The position numbers and the translations under genes are program-made. This document shows positions 57,729 through 64,000 of a stretch of DNA of 64,000 bases, one piece after another; the stretch's first letter is position 1; each line of letters opens with the position of its first letter. Below the pieces are notes generated by a model. The model did no database searches and had not been told where the DNA came from. It was given only the letters and a program-made list of their open reading frames with translations. The DNA comes from Rehmannia glutinosa (taxonomy: Eukaryota > Streptophyta > Magnoliopsida > Lamiales > Orobanchaceae), in NCBI GenBank assembly GCA_016081115.2, contig CM071933.1:64618660-64682659 (forward strand), read 5' to 3'.

Positions 57729-58530
57729 AAAAGGGCTATAAAATCAAATGAAAACATGAAAGGTAATCACCAAGTTTCCAGCTCCGGTAAACAAGAATGT
57801 CAAAGTACAACATGTGCAATAAGTACAATGTTCTAGCGAAAGAAATTCTCAGAATACTCAAGTTTTGAAAAAATATTTAAAAATTACTTGTCCGGGATTC
57901 TCATTAATATTAGGTTAGAATGCATATCCAACCAAAAAAAATCATTTTTAAAATATGTTATTTAGAATAAGCTGAAGGAATGTGACTTTCAGCCGAAAAG
58001 TTATGTCTCTTTGGATGAGTCGAAGTGTTGTGTCTCTCGAGGAGTCATGAGTTGGTTATATATAAAGTTTTGATTAAACATTTGAGACACACAACAACAT
58101 CATTAGTTTTTTTTGTGTTCAAGCATCACCAGGCTAATAAATAGAGTGTACTTTCGGTTTGATTTAAAAGTTAAATTTGAATCAAATAACTTCATTGTAT
58201 CCTGAGAGATATTTTCTATAGAACCCATGTGTGAAATCATCATATCGCAGTTGATCTAAAAGGGGGAAAGCATCTCTTAAAAGATAACGATTTTTGTGTC
58301 TTGGAGTCATTCGTGTTCATTTTTTCCAGTCTGATTATTACAACCAAAAAAAAAAAGAGGCTGATGATCAAAAGGGCTATAAAATCAGACATGAAAGTAG
58401 TGAGGTAAGTACCAACTGAGCTTCTACCCAGGTAAACATGAATGTCAAAGTACAACATGTACAATAAGTACAATATTCTAGTAAAAGAAATTCTCAGAAT
58501 ACTCAAAGTTTTCAAATATATTTGAAAATC
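57729..58530. repeat. Direct repeat pair, about 160 bp each, 640 bp apart
   Basis: AAAGGGCTATAAAATCA..AATGTCAAAGTACAACATGT..AATAAGTACAAT..GAAATTCTCAGAATACTCAA occurs at about 57,729-57,884 and 58,370-58,530. No gene function seen; one source of the pseudogene's intron sequence may have been duplicated. Confidence 0.85.
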
Positions 58531-58813
58531 ATTTTAGAGTTCAGAGTAATAAACAAAACTGTAGAAGGAATCATTTTTTCTTCTTTCACTTTCTGTATGA
58601 GAAGAGATATATTTGACAGCCGAAGTGATCAAGGATTAGCAGCAGTGATAACAGAGGCATTACTATTATTGGCCTTGGCGCAATAGCCAAAAAATTGTTT
58701 CAAAACAATGCTGAAGGATCAACACAAGAAAGATTTTGCTTTCAACAAAACAAATTCCCACCTCAATGCAATTACAAGGTCTTCAGCAGAAAACAACTCT
58801 TTAGTGTCTTTCC

Positions 58814-58990
58814 TAGGGGTGTGCACGGGACTTGGAGATCACCGAACCCGAATCGATATCCGAACCAAAAAATATCCGTTGACTTTTTGATTTTCCCCAA
58901 ACCGAATCGTACCGAAAATTTTCATGCATGGTTCTGGAGATTTTTCAAATATCCGTACCGAGAACCGTACCGAACCAAATATATGAAACC
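58814..58990. repeat. hAT-like terminus with CCGAACC/ACCGAA repeats
   Basis: TAGGGGTGTGCACGGG followed by ACCGAACCCGAAT..AACCGTACCGAACC is a common start of hAT MITEs. No matching right end was found in the following 2 kb. Confidence 0.55.
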
Positions 58991-60060
58991 AGAACCGATT
59001 TTTAAATAATTTTTATATATACATATATAATATTTTTATCTTATTAATATTTTGATATTAAATTAACTAAACATTCCTTTGAAATTCAATACTATATAAT
59101 ACTAAAAATTATCAAATTAAAAATTTGGCATATTTTATCAATATATCAAATGAATAATTGAATATATATTTAATCCATTAATAGTTATGTCATATTAATT
59201 TATTTAAATGAACTCAATAAATTAAATTATAAAATCACATTTGATTCGTAGAAAATATTTAATTTGATGATATTTTACTTATTAAGGATCATAACTAGAC
59301 TCATCCTCTAATCAAGAAAATTAATTGAATTAAAATTAGTTTAAATGATTAGTACATTGCACATAAACTAGAGTAATCGTCTAACCAAGAAATTAAGACA
59401 TTGAGATTATAGATTTTTATTTCATATTAGTTTATCAAAGTTATTAGTCAATTATATTTTTCCTCAGTCAAGAACCCATGGCAATATGCCAAGATTATAG
59501 AATATTAGTGTGTAATATAGGCTGCTAAATTTGTCATTCATTGATATTCTAGACTTTAATTTACTACTAATATGAATAACATAATATCTTAAGCATATCT
59601 ATATATATAATAGCAAAATAATTTCTATAAATGTTTTCCCGCCTAAATGCTATTGCTAAAATATTTCGGGTATATTTTGGGCCGATTTGTGGCTGATTTC
59701 GGGTATAATATTAAATTAGCTAACTATTTTATTAAGTATTGTAAACAATTTAGGAATGTTTGACTATTAATTGATTGTAAATCAAACTAATGTGATGCAC
59801 AATCCAAAAATAGCTCTGTTGAAGATTGTTCATTGCCGAGAATTTTTAATTATATTATTTGTATATATAAATATTCCTAAAATAAGAGAGATGAATATAT
59901 TTTATGTTTAATTAAGTGTGTTTGACCGTTGATTGATTGTAATCAAACCTATTGTGATAAACAATCCATTATTAATTCTGTTTCAAATTTTTCGTCCTGT
60001 CAAGATATTTAAAAATACATTAATTGTATATATAAACATTCTAAAAGTAAGATATAAAAA
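58991..60060. other. Very AT-rich intergenic DNA with a Helitron-like 5' terminus
   Basis: No gene. TCTATATATATAATAGCAAA at 59,598 resembles a Helitron 5' end and is followed by CCCGCC. A TGTTTGACTATTAATTGATTG phrase at about 59,757 recurs near 59,919, so a local duplication is present. Confidence 0.5.
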
Positions 60061-61680
60061 TCTCTATATATATAAAGAGTGAGTAACTTATAAATATTAT
60101 AAAAAAAAAATTCCCGGCCATTTCTGATTTCTAAAATTGGATGTCCATGTAATCCTTTAAAAACGTGTGCATGCTGTCAGTTTTGATTTTTTTTATTAAA
60201 CGCGTTGATTTTTATGGTAAGTTGTAATTGTTTCTTTATAAATAAAAATCATAGCTGGCGTTTATTTAATAAGAAAATCTATATAATTCAACGCCTGATT
60301 GAATTGATTAATTTTTTTACGACTGAATTATTTAATGGCTATTATTGTAAGATAATTTATTTTAACAAAATTTCCAGCATTAGCATAGATTCTGCTGCGT
60401 ATACACTCTTTTTCGGTAAGTTGCCGTTTTTACTGAATTTTAAAATATATTACTTACCAATGTTTCTGAATATATTAACAATAAATAAAAAATAAGTCAA
60501 CGAAAAATATTAATTAATATTCAATAATATCAAATTTAATTGTTCAGCTAAGATTTCGACTTTAAAATTGGCAACAAAATCACAATTAAGTGTTGACTCA
60601 AAAATCTTTATTTGTATAGACCAAATCGAAATAATTAAAATTACAGAATGTAAATCGCCCAAGTATGTCTCATATATTTTCCTTAAATAAATATAATTTG
60701 ACAGTATAAATATGTGTAGTCGTTCTCCAAGTTTGACAGTTGCGAATACCCGAATTCAGCATGGTGTTTTTCTCTCTACATTAATGAACGAAATTTCGAT
60801 TCCAAATTTTGCATCAATGGCACCAATGTTGACTCACATAAAGGATTTGAATATCACCAAGACACATTGGGCTATGAAACTATGGTTGGTACGAATTTAC
60901 CAAAAACCGGCATTCAATGACAATAGTCAAATTCAGAGTATGGAAGGTGTATTCCATGATGCTGAGGTATAAAATAGATTTCATTAGTTGGATTTTATTT
61001 CAATGATCATGCTTAGTATTTAATATATTTTTAAATAATGCAGGGGGACAGGATACATGGAATGCATCCCTACTCTGTTGGGATACGGATTACGAGAAGT
61101 TGATAAGCATACCATGTGTAGATCTCAGGAATAGCTTGACTGAGGTCTTTGTTCGTTTTTTGTTTAATATACTGAATATTGAATTTTAACAAGATATTTT
61201 CGTAATTTTAATATTTTTTTGATTTTTAGATAAATGATGGTGATATACTAGATGAACTGGCCAATGTGCTTGAGAAACAAGTTTTCTTCAAGGTTCAAGT
61301 TAGATCAGACCAAATTAATAAATTTGAAGGAGATTTTTTTGTTGTCAAATTGACAACAAATCCAGATTTAATTAAAGCTTTTGGCAATCCAGCTTTTGAG
61401 AAGGAGGTACATTACAAGATTTACTCTTAATTAAAAAAAAATCTATAATTTGTTATTTTTCTTTAATTTAATATTGTCAAATTTTCAATGCAAGAATCGG
61501 ATTTTTAATTCATTAGATAATGAAGAGATGACTCTAAACAAGTTGACATCGCATCGAGAAGTTGTAATTGAAAGTCCTCTTAAGAGATTATTGTTCATTG
61601 ACAAAGCATAATGTTCAAATACGAAGAAACTAAAGGTAGTCGTCAAAGAAAATGGGCTGAAGAAATAAGTTTTTGCAGAT
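60061..61680 (+). mobile_element. Helitron-like segment carrying an RPA1-like gene fragment (right end not found)
   Basis: TCTCTATATATATAAAGAGTG at 60,061 has the TC start and AT-rich sequence of plant Helitron 5' ends, directly after an A. RPA-like genes are common passengers of plant Helitrons. No 3' hairpin followed by CTAG was identified, and no Rep/helicase domain is present, so this is a suggestion only. Confidence 0.42.
60817..61611 (+). pseudogene. RPA1-like (replication protein A large subunit) gene fragment, internally deleted
   Basis: Four exons: 60,817-60,966, 61,044-61,144, 61,230-61,406 and 61,495-61,611, with GT-AG junctions. Exon 1 reads MLTHIKDLNITKTHWAMKLWLVRIYQKP..HDAE, the first OB-fold of plant RPA1-like proteins. 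Exon 2 starts GDRIHG in phase but then meets a TGA; in another frame it reads LLCWDTDYEKLISIPCVDLRNSL, the C-terminal OB-fold. Exon 3 continues LEKQVFFKVQVRSDQ, and exon 4 ends ESPLKRLLFIDKA. The central single-strand DNA-binding OB-folds are missing, so two distant parts have been joined out of frame. RPA binds single-stranded DNA in replication and repair; this copy should not. Confidence 0.8.
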
Positions 61681-61694
61681 AAATTCTGAAGAAA

Positions 61695-61925
61695 TTTTGG
61701 AGGATTTTGTTTTTGGATTCAATTGTTTATTTGGAACAAGTTATTGGATTTCAGTTTTTGTTTGGAACAATTACTTTTTGAATTTCAGTTTTCATTTGGA
61801 ACAATTAGTTTTGGGATTTAGGTTTTTATTTGGAACAATTACTCTTTGAAATTCAGTTTTTATTTGGAGAAATACAATTATTTTTTGGATTTCAGTTTTT
61901 CGATTTCAGTTTTTATTTTCAATTT
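61695..61925. repeat. Minisatellite, about 45-bp unit, after the RPA1-like gene
   Basis: Units of GATTTCAGTTTTTATTTGGAA followed by CAATTACTTTTTG repeat about five times with small length changes. Confidence 0.88.
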
Positions 61926-64000
61926 GAATTAAGTTCTGATTTTATATCTCATCAAATAATGTTGTGTTGCAAAAACTGGCTTAGTAGTATTAAAAAATAA
62001 AGACTGAGAATAAATTTAAAAAATGTGTAAATAAAAAATAGATTAATGCATGAGTAAAAATAAAATCTCTTTCTTTATATACTAATGAAACCCTCAAACA
62101 CCAACATGATTTCACCAAGGGTCAAGTGGTTTTTTAGAGAGGTATTTTTTAAAGTGTAGCTAAAAAACTATGACAGACAAACACAAAGTAACATTCATTC
62201 ATGAATCATTCAAACATACAACTATAAACAAATAAAAATGTAAATAGATTTCATTCAATGCGAAAGAATTATATAGTGCCAAGTTTAATAAATTCAAACT
62301 GCCACAGAAAAAAGAAAGAACAACAATGAGTTTGTGCGCACAATTTATTGTATTTAATCATTTACATCTATTGTATTGAACGACTGTAATGATTAACATA
62401 GGACCAAAAACCAGAATGAATACATTACAAACAGAATGTGTGACATATAAATAATGAATATAATCATATTTTATAAATTATGGTCATATTTGGTTAACAG
62501 ATTATCTACAATGTTACAAAATTCCAGTGTTACAAAATTTCATATACACTATAGAGATCAGTTGGTTGTTTTGTAATGCAGAATCCATACCATAAATTGA
62601 GCCAACGTATAAAATAACATAGCATATTTATTTGATTTCATTCCAAATAAGTTGTAACTAATATTTAATGTAATTGATTCTATATACTTTTTTTTAGCCT
62701 GATTTAATATACAAAACTTGGACCAATATTGCAGCATATTATTTCCATAAAATATTCATATAAATAAGAATATTACCATGTAGCTCATGCTCAAAAAAAC
62801 TATATAAAGGCACTTAAAGCATTCCAAGTCATTTTTGTCAGAATCCAAGAACGAGAGAACAAAAAAATACCTAACAATCTTATATCATTGCAGAACACGG
62901 GATGATTAAATACATAGGAGAAACACATCAAGGCAACACAGATAGCAATAAATCATGCCGCAGTTGACATGTTATACTCTTTTGGGTAACGAAAAGCACG
63001 AGGGATGGGATTGTTGAAGATGCTATTATAATTTTTTTGTTTAAATTATATAGTATTCATTGTATAGATTAAATGAAGAGATAGTGTATTTAACTTACTC
63101 ATCAAAAAAAAAAAACTTACTCATCAATATTTGTTCTTCATAGGTATTGTATTACTTTGCCAATTTCTGCAAAATATAGAAAAAATTATCAGTTTTCGAA
63201 ACGATTATATGTGGTTATAATAATTAATTTCATTTCATGATTAACTTATCTTTTGGCAGTTAATGTTATTAATTGTCCTTTCATATTTTCATTTCCAAAA
63301 TGTAAAAGGGGATATGATATCAGCAACAGAAAAAAAAGAAAGAACTTAAAAAAGCATTCAAACTTTCACACTAATCTATGTTGTAAAAATCTATTAAATA
63401 TATATCCTTATAAACAAACTATTTTGAGTTTTTCAAAATATTTTACAAGAATAGTAAAATAATCATATAATGAAAACAAAACACATATTTCAGCCCAAAA
63501 CAATCACGGAATACATAAACACTGAAAATACATAACATATCTAATACAAGCAAAACTATGACAGATTTCAACATGAAATATTAAAAATAAACAAATGAAA
63601 CAGAATTAATTTCAAAATTTTCATATTTTTTTTTTATAAAAAGAGTCATAATTTAAAAAATCATACAAAAAATTCGGACTAACCTATTTTGTCTATTTTG
63701 ATAAAAAAAAAATTATACAATGAAAGCAAAACACAGATTTCAACAGGAAAGATTACTGAACAAGAAAAATTGAAATAGGCCTTATCTTATTTTTCGGTTT
63801 AAGTCCTTCTCGATCTGTAAATGTTCAATGTTTGATCTTCATTATTTAAAATCCGAATTAATTTACCTGAAATATAAAGAAAAACATTAGAATATAAAAG
63901 ATTAACAAGAAAAAAAAATCAGTTCTAAAAAACAGAACTTATCTTTTTCCGGAATTTCTTCAGAACTAAACCTTGAAACTTTCAGATATGAGTTCATGGC
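61926..64000. other. AT-rich intergenic DNA, no supported gene
   Basis: No transposon ends, RNA genes or conserved frames recognised. At the right edge the minus strand of 63,940-64,000 reads MNSYLKVSRFSSEEIPEKDK, which looks coding-like but is too short to assign. Confidence 0.5.

Noticed and set aside
60205..60495. 96-codon hydrophobic frame
   Set aside because: It has no ATG-supported context or homology I recognise and lies in AT-rich DNA before the RPA1-like gene.

Overview
This window is nuclear DNA of a flowering plant, most likely a eudicot. The signs are spliced genes with GT-AG introns, a plant-specific DUF506 gene, a plant-type GAR-transformylase gene, and dense copia, gypsy, LINE, Mutator, hAT and Helitron-like elements in an AT-rich background. 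Nothing prokaryotic or organellar is visible. Species cannot be named from the sequence alone.

Layout. 1-2,690: 3' half of a decayed Ty1/copia element. 2,690-7,410: ordinary gene space with one gene, a two-exon DUF506 (PDDEXK-like) gene at 4,857-6,276; its exon 2 needs one missing base to stay in frame. 7,411-28,218: a nested retrotransposon cluster. The outer element is a Tat-type Ty3/gypsy element with LTRs at 7,411 and 27,810, gag-protease remnants, a 120-bp tandem array and an antisense ORF. Inside it lie gypsy fragments, a solo copia LTR with a GTCCC target duplication, a SIRE-like copia element (16,479-24,110) that has lost its reverse transcriptase, an inverted related LTR, and a gypsy integrase gene interrupted by a 369-bp LINE tail with a 15-bp target duplication. 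28,217-40,286: AT-rich DNA with tandem duplications, a TIR element carrying a 22-bp minisatellite, a gag-only minus-strand copia element, a Mutator MITE with 9-bp target duplication and a hAT (ricesleeper-type) transposase remnant.

40,287-47,027: a Mutator-like element with a broken MURA-type transposase on the plus strand, a DUF1985-like gene on the minus strand, a 1.8-kb solo LTR inside that gene, and arrays of the palindromic motif GGCACGATAT at both subterminal regions. This is the most unusual structure in the window. 47,987-53,442: a full-length minus-strand L1 LINE with a 15-bp target duplication; ORF1 stop and ORF2 start overlap as ATGA. 54,700-57,576: a minus-strand, intron-containing GAR transformylase (PUR3) pseudogene; a hAT MITE with 8-bp duplication sits inside a coding exon. 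57,577-64,000: AT-rich DNA with Helitron-like 5' termini and a broken, internally deleted RPA1-like gene followed by a minisatellite.

Only the DUF506 gene may still be functional. The other coding remnants are transposon genes or pseudogenes, and many insertions can be ordered by their target duplications.
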